Assembly (NCBI GenBank): GCA_025200525.1
Contig: CM045768.1
Coordinates: 51,344,925-51,408,924, forward strand
Direction: 5' to 3'
DNA: 64,000 nucleotides
DNA from: Camellia lanceoleosa
Lineage: Eukaryota; Streptophyta; Magnoliopsida; Ericales; Theaceae
The translations under genes were made by a program, and so were the position numbers. The notes under the pieces are model-generated. The model worked only from the letters and a program-made list of their open reading frames with translations. It had not been told where the DNA came from and searched no databases. The number at the start of each line of letters is the position of its first letter. The first letter of the stretch is position 1. Positions 11,871 to 23,523 of this stretch are shown here, piece by piece.

Positions 11871-12084
11871 TTTTTTGAATTTTTTATACTTTTTAACCTT
11901 TTTATATAAAAAAAATAAAGAAATAATTATTTCTAGCATTAGCAATAATAACGTAGTGGTAAATATATACAAGCCTCACATTGACTCCACTTTTGCTTTG
12001 TTTTGGTTCATTACTTGTTCATTTACTGCTCATTCATTCAGCTCAAAGTTTCAGAAACGGGAGGAGATCAAGCCGAAGAAGAAG

Positions 12085-13714
12085 ATGGCGAGCAAGGTCT
12101 CCAATTTCTCCGATCTGATCCAACGCGTCACCGCCTCTTGCTTACTCCACCCTCTCGCCGCCGGCCGTCACGATCCCGACGAAATCTCCGACCACCGCAC
12201 CGGAGACGAGTCCGAAGACGATCATCGCTACAAGACCGAAGATGAGGAAGAAGATGATGAAGTTGAAGATGGAGAGAGAGACGGATTTAGGGTTTTGGAT
12301 GGGGCGAGATCGGAGAGGGTGATAGAGATGGAGATGATGATGGGGCAAGTGTTCGATGCGGTTTCTGCGATGAAGAGGGCGTACGTTAGCCTTCAGGAGT
12401 CGCACTGTCCTTGGGATCCGGATAAGATGAGGGTGGCTGATGTGGCGGTGGTGGCGGAGCTCAGGCGGCTTGGGGTTTTGAGGGAGAGGTTTCGGAGGAG
12501 TGTTGGGAGGGAATGTGGAGGGAGAGAGAGGAGATTGGGGACGGCGGGGGTTACGCTGAGGGAGGTGGTGGCGCCATATGAGGCGGCGGTGGAGGAGCTG
12601 AAGAGGGACGTGAAGGTCAAGGAAGCTGAGGTTCAGAACTTGACGGAAAAGCTCAAAACCGCCACCAGACTCGGCGGGGGCGGCGGTGGAAAGAAGGGGC
12701 GGTCTCATCAGTCTAAGAGAAAAGTCAGCTGCAGTCAAGCTCAAGGTACTCTCTCACTCTCAGGGTTATTTTCGTAAATGAGAAGAAAAAACACAAATAA
12801 AATGCTTATGTAGCCACTATCTCGCCTCGTCGGTGACACAATTAATGTTAAACCAGATAATTAGAAACTTTGTGATTGATTGATTGATTGGGATCTACGG
12901 AGATGGGTATTATGGTAATTTCGCAATGCATGTCTGACCACCGTTTTGTTCTGTACCAGCTGCGGCGGTGCCGGTGCCGGAGATATTCGAAGCCGCCATG
13001 AGTTCGGTAAACGAAGCATCGAAGTCCTTCACTTCGCTTCTCCTCTCACTCATGCGCTCTGCCCACTGGGACATCGGCGCCGCCGTAAGATCCATCGAAT
13101 CCGCTACCTCCACCACCGCTGAATCCGCGGTCGGAACCCACCACGCCAGGTACGCACTCGAGTCCTACGTCAACCGCAAAATCTTCCAAGGATTCGACCA
13201 CGAGACGTTCTACATGGACGGTAGCCTCTCCTCTCTCCTCCACCCGGACCAGTTCCGCCGCGAGTGCTTCACCCAGTACCGAGACATGAAAGCCATGGAC
13301 CCAATCGAGCTCCTCGGGATCTTACCCACTTGCCACTTTGGCAAGTTCTGCTCCAAGAAATTCCTCTCTATCGTCCACCCCAAGATGGAGGAATCTCTGT
13401 TCGGAGACTTGGAGCAGCGCCGCCAGGTTCTCGCCGGAAACCACCCGAGGAGTCAGTTCTACGGCGAGTTTTTGGGTCTGGCTAAGGCGGTATGGTTGCT
13501 TCATTTGTTAGCTTTTTCTCTGGATCCGCCGCCGAGTCATTTTGAGGCGAGTAGAGGAGCCGAGTTTCATCCGCAGTATATGGAAAGTGTTGTCAGACTT
13601 TCCGGTGGGCGGGGGGTTGTGGGTCAGGTTGTTGGGTTTGCAGTGAGTCCCGGGTTCAAGCTTGTCAACGGGTCGGTCATCAAGGCTAGGGTTTACCTTG
13701 TACCCCGGACATGA
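12085..13714 (+). CDS. GIL1/IRKI-like protein (DUF641 family), two exons 12085-12745 and 12960-13714
   Basis: The joined frame encodes 471 residues. Splicing is at AAG|GTACT (12746) and ACCAG|CTGCG (12960), an intron of 214 bp in phase 1 that rebuilds an Ala codon. The start chosen is the ATG of MASKVSNFSDL at 12085; the frame is open upstream but that part is 5' leader. Residues about 50-65 are strongly acidic. Residues about 80-210 are the DUF641 region (VFDAVSAMKRAYVSLQESHC, then DVAVVAELRRLGVLRERF), ending in a likely coiled coil (EVQNLTEKLK). The C-terminal domain carries ESYVNRKIFQGFDHETFY and the FCSKKFLSIVHPKMEESLFG block. Arabidopsis GIL1 acts in light control of gravitropism and IRKI interacts with a receptor-like kinase; which of these this gene matches is not clear. 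The N-terminal exon is GC-rich against AT-rich surroundings, normal for a plant exon. It has no stops or frameshifts. Confidence 0.92.
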
Positions 13715-14835
13715 AACATCCGGGTCGGATTGCTTGTTTGTTTGTTTTTTCAAATGGTGTTTTTCGGGTCATGTGAGTGTATGTGTTGTAGATGTGGGTC
13801 ATGATGCTATAGAGGAACTAACTAGGTTAGTAACGTCTTATGAGTAGAGTATCATACAACTCAAATAATGCGATTTGATTTTTATTTTTGGCTCATTCTT
13901 GTCAATAAGGTCCTTTAAATTCCAAAAGAGCAATGCTAAAAATCCTTTATAATTTTTAAATTTATAAATTCATTGTAATAAAGAATTAGATCTTTTATCA
14001 TTGAATGTTTAATTAATCAAAAATTAACACCTATTATACCATAATATTGTGAGTCAAATTATATAAAATAAAATAAAATAAAATTATGAATCCAACATTT
14101 TCTATTCTAAAATTGGTACACCCAATCCATTTTGTTTCATCTTGGCTACCAATAAACTGTCTCCATGGGCAGCATCTTTTAGGTTGACTTGTTTTTGGAA
14201 TTTTTTTTGGCAAAGGTACAATATTTTTGTAAGAATAAATCATTAAAACAAAAATGTTGAAAGTCAACTTAAAAATCGTTGTCAAACTTGAACATATAAA
14301 ATGATATGATTGCAAAAAATAATTGTTAATAAAGCATGTCAACTAATTACCAAAAATGAAGTAAAACAAAGCTAGCTTTGCATTTCTTTTTATTGGGAAT
14401 AAAGTCAATACATTAAAGGCAAGATCCAAACACTACGTCTTAAAAAAAAAAAATGTGTCAATCACCCCTTTCAAAAGAACCTTCTGTTTATTGTTATGAT
14501 TTTGAATTTTTCTGCTTGGAGTATTGTTTTAAATGTTACAAGCAATTGAATAAACATAATATGAGTATGAATTGAAATACAAGTGGAAGCAAGAACTAGG
14601 ATGATCAAGCAATGTGAAAATGAATTGTTTTTGTGCTTGCCAACTTCCAAGCAATATGAATATAATTTAATATGAATATGAATTATAATGATCATATTAC
14701 AAGAAAAAGTTGTTTTTGTGCAAGCAATATGAATATAATTTAATATGAATGTGAATTATAATGATCATATACATTGGCGGAGACAAAGAAAGAAGAGGGG
14801 ATCACAAAGAAAGGTCACGTGTCCCCCCTCAGTTT

Positions 14836-14866
<31 letters not shown>

Positions 14867-15045
14867 GGTCTTTTATCATATATAAAAAAAAAATTCTTAA
14901 CATGTTTTTTGGTTAAGGATTTATTATTCATAACAAGTAATTATTTGATACTTTAAGAGTACTGTGTGATATTATTTTTATAATAATTTAAATCAATAGT
15001 ATAACAAAAAATCTTATAGATTGGATATAATGAATTCATTATTTT
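13715..15045. other. Intergenic sequence downstream of the GIL1-like gene
   Basis: No gene recognised. The phrase AAGCAATATGAATATAATTT followed by GAATTATAATGATCATAT occurs twice (about 14651-14698 and 14724-14769), and its flank AAGAAAAAGT(T/A)GTTTTTGTGC recurs at 14701 and 15772, so material between has probably been duplicated or inserted. A T-run of about 28 bases lies at 14838-14866. Confidence 0.5.
14651..14769. repeat. Short direct duplication, unit about 72 bp
   Basis: Two copies of a segment beginning AAGCAATATGAATATAATTT and ending TAATGATCATAT, separated by TACAAGAAAAAGTTGTTTTT. The copies differ by one visible base (ATATG against ATGTG). Confidence 0.7.
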
Positions 15046-15299
15046 CAGGGTTGGTTTGGAAAGTGGATTGGCTTTTTGGCTTTTTGGCTTTTTGATTTTT
15101 TTGGCTATTTTAGCCTGAGTTAAAAAGCTTGGTTTGGAAAAGACTTTTTGGCTTTTTTGACTTTTTTTGTGAGAGAAGAGTATAATGATTATGGGTTGAA
15201 TGTGATGTTTTGTTGGTTGTGGCTAAAATAGCTTATTTTGTCTTTTGTGACTAAAATAGCCAAAAAAGCCTACAAAGCTTCTTCCCAAGCAGTGCCTGA
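15046..15299. mobile_element. MITE family A, copy 2
   Basis: Begins CAGGGTTGGTTTGGAAAG; the reverse complement of the end reads CAGGCACTGCTTGGGAAG. The body matches the copy at 6631-6876 in order: repeated GGCTTTTTGGC, TTTGTGAGAGAAGAGTATAA, TGATTATGGGTT and GTGACTAAAATAGCC. No coding capacity. Confidence 0.75.
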
Positions 15300-15805
15300 G
15301 CAGTTGACCGACTGCTTAGTGTGATTTGTGATTTCTCATGCTTTGAGCATCATGTAGGCAATGCTATATGGTATTCTAAGACTGTTTAATAATTTTCATT
15401 CAAAACACATCATTTATAAGTAATGTCATCTCTTTAATATTTTTCTATCAAATAAAAATTAAACAGATTTTATAACAATTTGTGCTATAAACGATGTGTT
15501 TTATTTTCTAAAATTAAGAATTTTGATCAATAATTTTTTGTGCTAAAATTATAAATTTACATCACCATCTCGCATCGAGCTATTCTACGCTATTATAGAA
15601 TTTTAATTTGTTCCTATTAATAATGAATATATAATTTTTTATGTTTAAATTTAGCTCATAAAATTATTATTATCTTAATGTTCATCATGATTTTTTTTTA
15701 ATAAAAAATTATAATTAATAGTGCTCTTCTAACTTAATTTTTTGACTCCGCCACTGTTCACATATATTATAAGAAAAAGTAGTTTTTGTGCTTGCCAACT
15801 TTTAT
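15300..15805. other. Intergenic AT-rich sequence
   Basis: No gene or repeat recognised before the inverted repeat starts at 15806. Confidence 0.5.
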
Positions 15806-16392
15806 ATTCAAAACAAAAAAGGAAAGGAGCTTTTTAATATTTTTCTTAAGGAATTATGGTGGAGTTATGGAATAAGAAATTAGAGACAAAGAAGGAAGCT
15901 CAAAGATGGAGAGGATATAGAGAGAATTTACATTGCCTTATGCATTGGCTTGAATGCCAATTTATAGAATACATATTGCATATACAAACAAAAACCAAAA
16001 GTTATGGGATATCTACCTTACGTCTAATTGCTACAATTTTTGACAAAATTTTACAACTTTTTGACAAAGTCTTCAAGTCTAGGAATAGGCTTATTAAATA
16101 CAAAGACAAAAAAGTCATAAATGAGAGACTTCAATTATTTGTCATCTTTATGCTACAATTATATACATATATTGTATATATTTGTCATCAATATATACAT
16201 ACACTGTCTATCTGCCCCGGTTTTCAAAAAGATAGACTGTTATGGATAAGCTTTGGCTGAGCGGATTTGTCGTGTAGCGTCGGCTGAAACGAGTTGGCTG
16301 ATCACTTTCCGCCTAATAATGCAGGTTGCTCCACGTGTCCTAGATAAGGTTAGAGTCGATCAGGAGACAACTGCATTTGATAGTAGGGTCCA
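15806..16392 (-). promoter_or_regulatory. Left-copy viral non-coding region with promoter elements
   Basis: Follows the viroplasmin gene on the minus strand, the place of the full-length transcript promoter in caulimovirids. It holds a CACGTG G-box (16332-16337) and a minus-strand CTATAAA TATA-type box (15961-15967), with a pyrimidine-rich leader after it. Both elements are kept in the right copy. The 134-codon plus-strand frame at 15856-16260 is a chance frame opposite this leader. Confidence 0.5.
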
Positions 16393-17811
16393 CTATGCTT
16401 CCATCTTATTGATGAGATTGTGATATTCTTCATCAGTCTCTGATGGAGGGGAATCCGGATCTTTGCTGTATTGCTCATTCTGGAATTGTTCTACATCATC
16501 CATGATCATGGCTAGTTCCAACGGAAGATCCAAATTATTTCTCTTTTTGAGATTTATTAACATGTCAAGAGTTTCATTAATTTGCGTTGGAGACCTTTGA
16601 TATGTTATGGGAAAATGGGTTACAAATAATATTCTTCCATCTGTAACCATGGATGGCAATTTTGCTGAGCCATGGATGTTGGACGCTGCTTGTGAAACAG
16701 ATATTAGACTGTCTATCCAATATTCTGTCAGAGAAAGTTTTTGGATATTTTCCAATCGCTCTCTCCAGTGATCTTCATCTAAATAATCATCTTTAAATTC
16801 AAAATCTTCAGTTTCTTTAAGATACCAAATCTGGTATGGTTGGAAAAAATGTTCTCGTTCTCACCAACTAACAGTGTTGGAGATCCAGAAAGTAAAATAT
16901 TTACTCCATCAAAAGCCTTTTACTATCCATGAGAGCATTACTTTGATGATCATTGGATAATCTATCCATTGGATTAGATCTAAAATTTGGAAAATAACTT
17001 GATTAGTTATTCCCTAATCTATATCCTCAAAAAATCACATGTCATGGTTTGCCATGATGGTTATTTTGGGAATTCAATCTTTCAAATTTAATTTATCATA
17101 AGATCGTTCTAAGATTTGTCTAATCTTATCATGATGATCTTCAACTCGATTTTTGATTAACATAAAAATTTCTTTTGGAAGCAAAGTTCTTGCTTTTTCA
17201 AAAAGACAAATTCTTTTTATTTGTTCAAAAACTGGATCAGAAAACTCATCTGATATGAGGTCTGATAGTTGAAGAAAATTGTTTATTTTTTCAAAATTAA
17301 AATCTTCATTCCAATTCATTTGTTTAAGAATATTGAAACAAAGATTTTGCAAATCTTTTAATTTAGCTTTTTGCTCAGCTAATTTGTTGGCCAGAACTCC
17401 TATGTGTTTTCGAAATTTCACTTTGTTGTCTACAATGTGAGTTTTCCAAACTCCATTGAGTTTTGTATAAATTTCTCTGGGTATACCAAGGTTGAAAAAA
17501 TCTTTTATTTCAAATTCATCTAGTCTAGATGTCTGAATATTAGTTGGAACTGGGTTAGTTCTCATTTGATTTCTTTGATAAATAGGCATAGCTGGTGCAC
17601 TGTAAAAAGCTTTTTTAGCTTTGGTCATGCTATCATATGATTTATGGCTGGCTCTTGGAAATCCGCAAACTTGCTGATTAGCTTCATTCCAGTCTGTGTA
17701 AATTTCAAGTTGTTTTCCTGAAAATACAACATAAACTCTTTCTTGTCTGGGGTTTGCCTTTTTGGCAATTGTCACCCAATCTCCTTGAGCAGATTGTTTA
17801 CCCTTATCCAT
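16393..17811 (-). pseudogene. Viral transactivator/viroplasmin, left copy, broken
   Basis: The frame from 17811 to 17074 (245 codons) starts MDKGKQ and contains YVVFSGKQ, then GFPRASHKSYDSMTKAKKAF, the RNase H-like N-terminal domain shared by caulimovirus viroplasmins. After the stop near 17074, decayed sequence leads to a second open part (16755-16393), acidic at its end, that fits the C-terminal part of the same protein. In this family the protein builds inclusion bodies and allows reinitiation on polycistronic viral RNA. It lies after the RT-RNase H and before the viral promoter. The match to the copy at 25650-27076 shows the break points are partly copy-specific. Confidence 0.85.
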
Positions 17812-17859
17812 TGTTTCCTCTTCGTCTAGAGGTCTTCTGCAAAAATTTAATTTATTTGT

Positions 17860-19538
17860 TTAGCAATTTAATTTTCTGAAACAATTTCTGCTAAGAAAAT
17901 CTGCAAGAAAATTGTTAGTACGTTTAAGATGTTCTACTTCAAAAGTATATTCAGAAATTTTATTATACCAGGCTAATCTTCTTCCTTGTTCAATAGGTTT
18001 TTTATTGATCAATAAATCTCTTACTGCCTTATTATCAGTGTGTACAATAAAATTTTCTGGGGATAAATAAATATGAAAACTTTTTATTGCCAATTTTATT
18101 GCAAGTAATTCTTTTTCAAAAATAATATATTTCTGTTCATTTGATTTAAATGTTTCAAAATTATATCCACAAATTAACTTTTTTTTTATAATTTTATGGG
18201 TATTGAATTTTTTCTTGGTCTAATCCCATTTTCTGATAAAGGTATCTCTTTATCATACCATAAATTACTTGGTATTGCTTTAAGAACACATCCATAGCAT
18301 GCTTCTGAGACGTCTGTTTCTAAAATTAATTTATCACCTGTTTTAGGAAGATAAGCATCCGCTAAAGTTTTAACATTTTCTTTAATTTGTTTAATTAAAG
18401 CAACATCTTCTGCTGTCCATTCAAAAATAACATTTTTCCTTAATTTGGTTAACCAAGAAATTTCTATTTTTGAAAGATTTTTGATAAAATTTCGTCCATA
18501 ATTTAAAATGCCTAATAAATTCTGTAATTGTGTTATATTTTCAAGAGTATTAGGAAAATCTCGTACTTTGGACACAAAATATTCTTGTAATTTTAAACCT
18601 TTCTGGTCTAAAATTATTCTCAAAAATTCAATTGATTCTTTTTCAAGTTCAATCTTTTTTGGAGACAAAATAATTCCATGTTTTTGAAATTTTTCACAAA
18701 GTAATTTTAAATGTTTCTTATGCTCCTCCTTAGTTTTAGAGAAGATAAGTATATCATCAATATAAACTACACAACAATCTTTAAGGTCTTTAAAAATTGT
18801 ATCCATCCATCGTTGAAATACCAATGGTGCAATATTTAATCCAAAAGGCATAACATTCCAGTGGTAATGTCCTCTAGGTGTACTGAAGGCTGTCAATTTT
18901 TTTGACTCTTCAGTCAATTGAATTTGCCAAAATTCACTTTTACAATCAAATTCGCTAAAGATTTTTGATCCTTTGGTTAAGTTAATCAAAACATCTTTTC
19001 GTGGAATAAATTATCCATCAAATTCTAAATTTTCATTTAGCCGTTTATAATTGACTACCATTCGAGCTTTTCCTCTTTTAATTTCAGCATGGTTTCTTAC
19101 CATAAAAGCTGGACTAGAGTGAGGGCTTTTAGTTTCTTCAATTAACTTTTTGTCTAAAAGTTCTTAGAGTTGAATATCAAATTCATCTATATCTTGTCTA
19201 GTATAGATCATTGGTCTTACTCTAATGATAACATTAGGATCTTTCAATTTTAAACTACAATAACGTGGACTACGTTGCCATAGTTTTAATGGATGTTCAC
19301 TAAAATTTTCTTCTAAAATTTTATAAATCCAATGTGATTCATCGATAGTTTTGATGATGGGAGTTAAATCACCACGCGGCACGGGCGCAAACTCTTTATC
19401 ACAAATATATTTATGTTGTTCTAACAAGGGAATATGAATTAAGACATTGTTTATGCTTAATGAAATAGCTCTTTCCTGTATTTGCTTTGGAAGATATTTA
19501 TATATAAAATTATTTCCAATAAGGAAATCTCCATGCAT
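17860..19538 (-). pseudogene. Viral reverse transcriptase and RNase H, left copy, broken
   Basis: Three open pieces in order on the minus strand: 19538-19164 (protease to RT link), 18989-18186 (RT) and 18093-17860 (RNase H). The RT part has FDCKSEFWQIQL, MPFGLNIAP and the catalytic VYIDDILIFS (YIDD at 18753-18764). The RNase H part has HTDNKAVRDLL and ends ADFLSRN. A stop near 19012 and another near 18180 break the frame. It is the replication enzyme of pararetroviruses, copying pregenomic RNA to DNA. The catalytic motifs survive, but not the frame. Confidence 0.9.
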
Positions 19539-19582
19539 ATACGGAAAACATAAAATTTTTGGTATAATGAATTTGCTATCAT

Positions 19583-20326
19583 TTAACCAAATAGCGATAT
19601 TTTAGCTTTGAATTGGATAGAAGTATGATTGCTATCAATTCCAATAACTAGAATTGGATGTTTCATTAATGTCCATTTTTCCTTTGGTATGGCATTCCAT
19701 TTACATGAGCTAACTATAGCTCCTGTGTCTATGAGAACACTGAGGCTATAGGGTTTATAACCTGCAAAATTAAATGTTCCCAATACATATGTATATCTTC
19801 TTTTTCCTTGGCTAGGAGAAAAAATAATATCATCATTTTTTGTTTGAAAATGATATATATATGCAAACTTAATATGTTCAAGTTTTCTTGTTCCTGGAAA
19901 AATAGGAATCTGAACATAGTTTGAAGTAATGGATTCTTTATTAGAATTATTACTTGATTCTCCAATGCTTAACTTTGAAAATGATTTTTTAGAAAAATCT
20001 TTTTCAAATACAGAAGTTGTTCTTTTAATTTTTGAAACTGTATTTTCAATATATAAATTTTTTCCTAATGCCTGCATTTGTAATTGTGCAGGTTTTTTTG
20101 TTTTAGAAAATTCTCCTTGTCCCACTAGGTCTTGGATTAACCATTGTCGAGGGACTTCTAAATCACTCCAATTCATTAGACGAGGTTGTATTATCGTGTC
20201 AAATGGTCTTGGTTCAAATATTTCAATGATTTTATTATCGTTTGATCTTGTTTTTGTTTTAGAAAAATTGGTTAATTCGTGAATTGTTTTCCAACGAATA
20301 GCCAAATCATGAGAATTTGACTTCAT
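19583..20326 (-). pseudogene. Viral movement-protein tail and aspartic protease, left copy
   Basis: An open piece of 247 codons. The first half continues the movement-protein frame (a TGA near 20329 separates them; the right copy reads through here). The second half is the aspartic protease with VLIDTGAIVSS (DTG codons within 19721-19729) after the TYVLGTFNFAGY strand. In this family the protease cuts the polyprotein. The frame ends at 19583 and sequence to the next piece is decayed. Confidence 0.85.
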
Positions 20327-20332
20327 TCCTAA

Positions 20333-20995
20333 TCATTGTGTTTTAATTATTATTCTGACTGTATCTTCAAGATTAGGATCATTTATGGAAATAAAGAAAT
20401 TTGGTCTGACATTAAACCAAACTACTCCATTAGCCAAATTAGACTGAATTCCTCCAATGATTGCTTTCATTGGGTCGGAAAATCTTTTATCAAAAATTAC
20501 TGCCAAAATAGGAGTATCTATCCCTTGGCGAAATAAAGCTATTATGGTTACTTGAATTAATCCAATATGAATATATTGAATTTCAAGATATTTCTTTTTC
20601 CATCTTGCAACATTTTTCTTATCAAAAAAAGGAATATCAATATTTCCTTCTTCTAACCATTTTTCTTGAGTGTTACCACTATATTGTTCAAACACTCTTG
20701 CTGAAAAGAAGTTAAATTTTGAAAGTTTGTAAATTTTTGGAACAGCAACTTCTTGCATTTTTTCGAATTTTGCTAATTCTTCGTCGGTAAAAGTTTTTTC
20801 TTCTCTGATTACATCTCCAAGTCGAATTGCCTGCAATTCTTCTTGAGATATTGCTTGACTATTATTAGTCATCATGAAGATTAGTTCTTCATCTGAACTT
20901 TCTTCATCACTAGAAATTTCATATAAGATTTCTTCATCAGAAATTTCTTCTCCATATATTATTTCAAAATCTTGTTTTTCAAGGACTTTGATCAT
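20333..20995 (-). pseudogene. Viral 30K-type movement protein, left copy
   Basis: The frame starts in an acidic linker after the zinc knuckle (EEISDEEILYEISSDEES) and continues into the movement-protein core: GDVIREEKTFT, FFSARVFEQYSG, FRQGIDTPILAVIFDKRF and NLANGVVWFNV. The core is typical of the 30K superfamily of caulimovirids, which lines plasmodesmata for cell-to-cell spread. Its position directly after the coat-protein zinc knuckle in one polyprotein is a feature of cavemo- and solendoviruses. It ends at a TGA near 20329-20333. Confidence 0.8.
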
Positions 20996-21508
20996 TTTCT
21001 TTGCACTTTTTTCCCTTTTTGGGCATTCAGGTGCATAGTGACCTTCCTCGTTACAAATGTAACATTTACAAGTTTTCTTTTTTGAAACACTTGTTTGTTT
21101 CTTTTTTCGAATATACTTTTTCTTTTTTGAAAAAGTTTTGTTCTTTTTCCAAGATTTCCATTTATATTTTCTACGTTTTTTAGAAAATCCTTTTCTTTTA
21201 GGAAATGTATTACAACCAATTTTCTAATTTTCTTTTAAAATTTTATCACAACATTTTTGACCATATGGTGAGTTAGAAATTTGATTTTTTATTTGTTTTT
21301 TCGTTTTTGCTTCTAGACACCGATCTGCTATCAATCTTAGAACATAATTAATGCGAAAATCAAGATTATCATATTCATCCTTTTCCATTTTTTTGAGAAA
21401 ATCAAGATAGTTTTTAATACATAACTCATCCTAAGGATTAGGGAGTTTATGAAAAAATTGATCTAACCAGGGTTGATTTGCTAGTGGATCAATAAGATAA
21501 TAATACAT
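20996..21508 (-). pseudogene. Viral coat-protein C-terminal part with zinc knuckle, left copy
   Basis: Basic, Lys-rich sequence ending in an intact CCHC knuckle (CYICNEEGHYAPEC, 21023-21064), the RNA-binding motif at the end of caulimovirid coat proteins. The N-terminal coat-protein half seen in the right copy is absent here: the left copy stops at about 21508, where the spacer starts. Frameshifts and stops (for example near 21225 and 21433) interrupt it. Confidence 0.8.
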
Positions 21509-21512
21509 TTTA

Positions 21513-22470
21513 GAAAAGATAATAATCATAAGTATCCAATAGCTCAAAATGATATTTATTTAGACTTGTCTCATGTTCCATTTAAGGATCAACCACAAGC
21601 AATAGATGATTGGGTACAATCCTTGTCCATCATTATTACCAATTATAAAAATAGTTGGTAAAAGGAAAAATTCCTTGATTATATTGCAGCAACTCTCCAG
21701 GGAGATGTGTTGCAATGGTTAAGACAGTGGGAAAAATCTGAAATTGGAAAAAGTCAAAAAACAGCTTTGTTAACAAATTTTCTCACACTTGACACAATTT
21801 TAGCTGAATTTGCAAAAATTATAAAAGAAAATTTATGTGATTTTGCAGGAGAAACTAATTTACAAGCAGATGCAAATTATATTTTGACTAAATTAGAATT
21901 ATGTAATATTTATCTTTTTGAAGATTATGTTCAAACCTTTAAAAAAATATTATTATCTTATTGATCCACCAGAATATCAATCCTGGTTAGATCAATTTTT
22001 TCATAAACTCCCAAATCCTTGGGATGAGTTATGTATTAAAAACTATCCTGATTTTCTCAAAAAAATGGAGAAAGAAGAATATGATAATCTTGGTTTCGCA
22101 TTAATTATGTTCTAAGACTGATAGCAGATCGGTGTCTAGAAGCAAAAGCGAAAAAACAAATAAAAAATCAAATTTCTAACTCACCATATGGTCAAAAATG
22201 TTGTGATAAAATTTTTATAAAAAATTGAAAAATTGGTTGTAATACATTTCCTAAAAGAAAAGGATTTTCTAAAAAACGTAAAAAATATAAATGGAAACCT
22301 TGGAAAAAGAACAAAACTTTTTCAAAAAAAAAAAGTATATTCGAAAAAAGAAACAAACAAGTGTTTCAAAAAAGAAAACTTGTAAATGTTACATTTGTAA
22401 CTAGGAAGGTCACTATGTACCTGAATGCCCAAAAAGGAAAAAAAGTGCAAAGAAAATGATCAAACTCCTT
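21513..22470 (+). pseudogene. Viral coat protein, right copy, broken
   Basis: Open pieces at 21513-21660, 21661-21964 and 21918-22115 in changing frames give a coat-protein core (FLDYIAATLQGDVLQWL, then NYILTKLELCNIYLFEDYV) followed by a Lys-rich region and a CCHC knuckle at 22387-22428. The knuckle has a TAG at its sixth codon, where the left copy has a Glu codon. A stop near 21659, a frameshift near 21940 and a stop near 22113 also break it. The first ~430 bp have no partner in the left arm and form the spacer of the inverted repeat. Confidence 0.8.
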
Positions 22471-23523
22471 GAAGAACAAGATTTTGAAATAATATATGGA
22501 GAAGAAATTTCTAATGAAGAAGAAATCTTATATGGAATTTCTAGTGATGAAGAACTAATCTTCATGATGACTAATAATAGTCAAGCAATATCTCAATAAG
22601 CAGATAATATATCTCAAGAAGAATTGCAGGCAAATCGACTTGGAGATGTAATCGGAGAAGAAAAAACTTTTACCGACGAAGAATTAGCAAAATTCGAAAA
22701 AATGCAAGAAATTGCTGTTCCAGAAATTTACAAACTTTCAGAATTTAACTTCTTTTCAGCAAGAGTGTTTGAACAATATAGTGGTAACACTCAAGCAAAA
22801 TGGTCAAAAGAAAGAAATATTGATATTCCTTTTTTTGATAAGAAAAATGTTGCAAGATGGAAAAAGAAATATCCTGAAATTCAATATATTCATATTAGAT
22901 TAATTCAAGTAACCATAACAGCCTTATTTCGCCAAGGGATAGATACTCCTATTTTGGCAGTAATTTTTGATAAAAGATTTTCCAACCCAATGAAAGCAAT
23001 CATTGGAGGAATTCAGTCTAATTTGGCTAATGGAGTAGTTTGGTTTAATGTCAAGCTAAATTTCTTTATTTCCATAAATTATCCTAATCTTGAAGATACA
23101 GTCAGAATAAGAATTAAAACACAAGGATTAGAAATGAAATCAAATTCTCATGATTTGGCTATTCGTTGGAAAACAATTCACGAATTGACCAAATTTTCTG
23201 AAACAAAAACAAGATCAAACGATAATAAAATCGTTGAAATATTTGAACCAAGACCATTTGACACGGTAATACAATCTCGTCTAATGAATTGGAATGATTT
23301 AGAAGTTCCTCGACAATGGTTAATCCAAGACCTAGTGGGACAAGGAGAATTTTCTAAAACAAAAAAACCTACACAATTACAAATGCAAGCATCAGAAAAA
23401 AATTTATATATTGAAAATACAATTCCAAAAATTAAAAGAACAACTTCTGTATTTGAAAAAGATTTTCCTAACAAATCATTTTCAAAGTTAAGCATTAGAG
23501 AATCAAGTAATAATTCTAATTAA
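22471..23523 (+). pseudogene. Viral movement protein and following linker, right copy
   Basis: The acidic linker (from about 22480) is broken by a TAA near 22599; from 22624 a frame of 299 codons runs through the 30K-type movement-protein core (FFSARVFEQYSG, GIDTPILAVIFDKRF, NLANGVVWFNV) and on into the linker before the protease without the stop seen in the left copy. It ends at a TAA at 23521. It is the best-preserved movement-protein frame of the two copies. Confidence 0.82.

Noticed and set aside
12142..12744. 200-codon minus-strand frame opposite GIL1-like exon 1
   Set aside because: It is the antisense shadow of a GC-rich exon; its Pro/His/Arg-rich composition comes from the sense codons and it has no domain.
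15856..16260. 134-codon plus-strand frame at the left edge of the viral repeat
   Set aside because: It lies opposite the viral leader and promoter region; the matching stretch of the other copy does not keep it open, and it has no domain.
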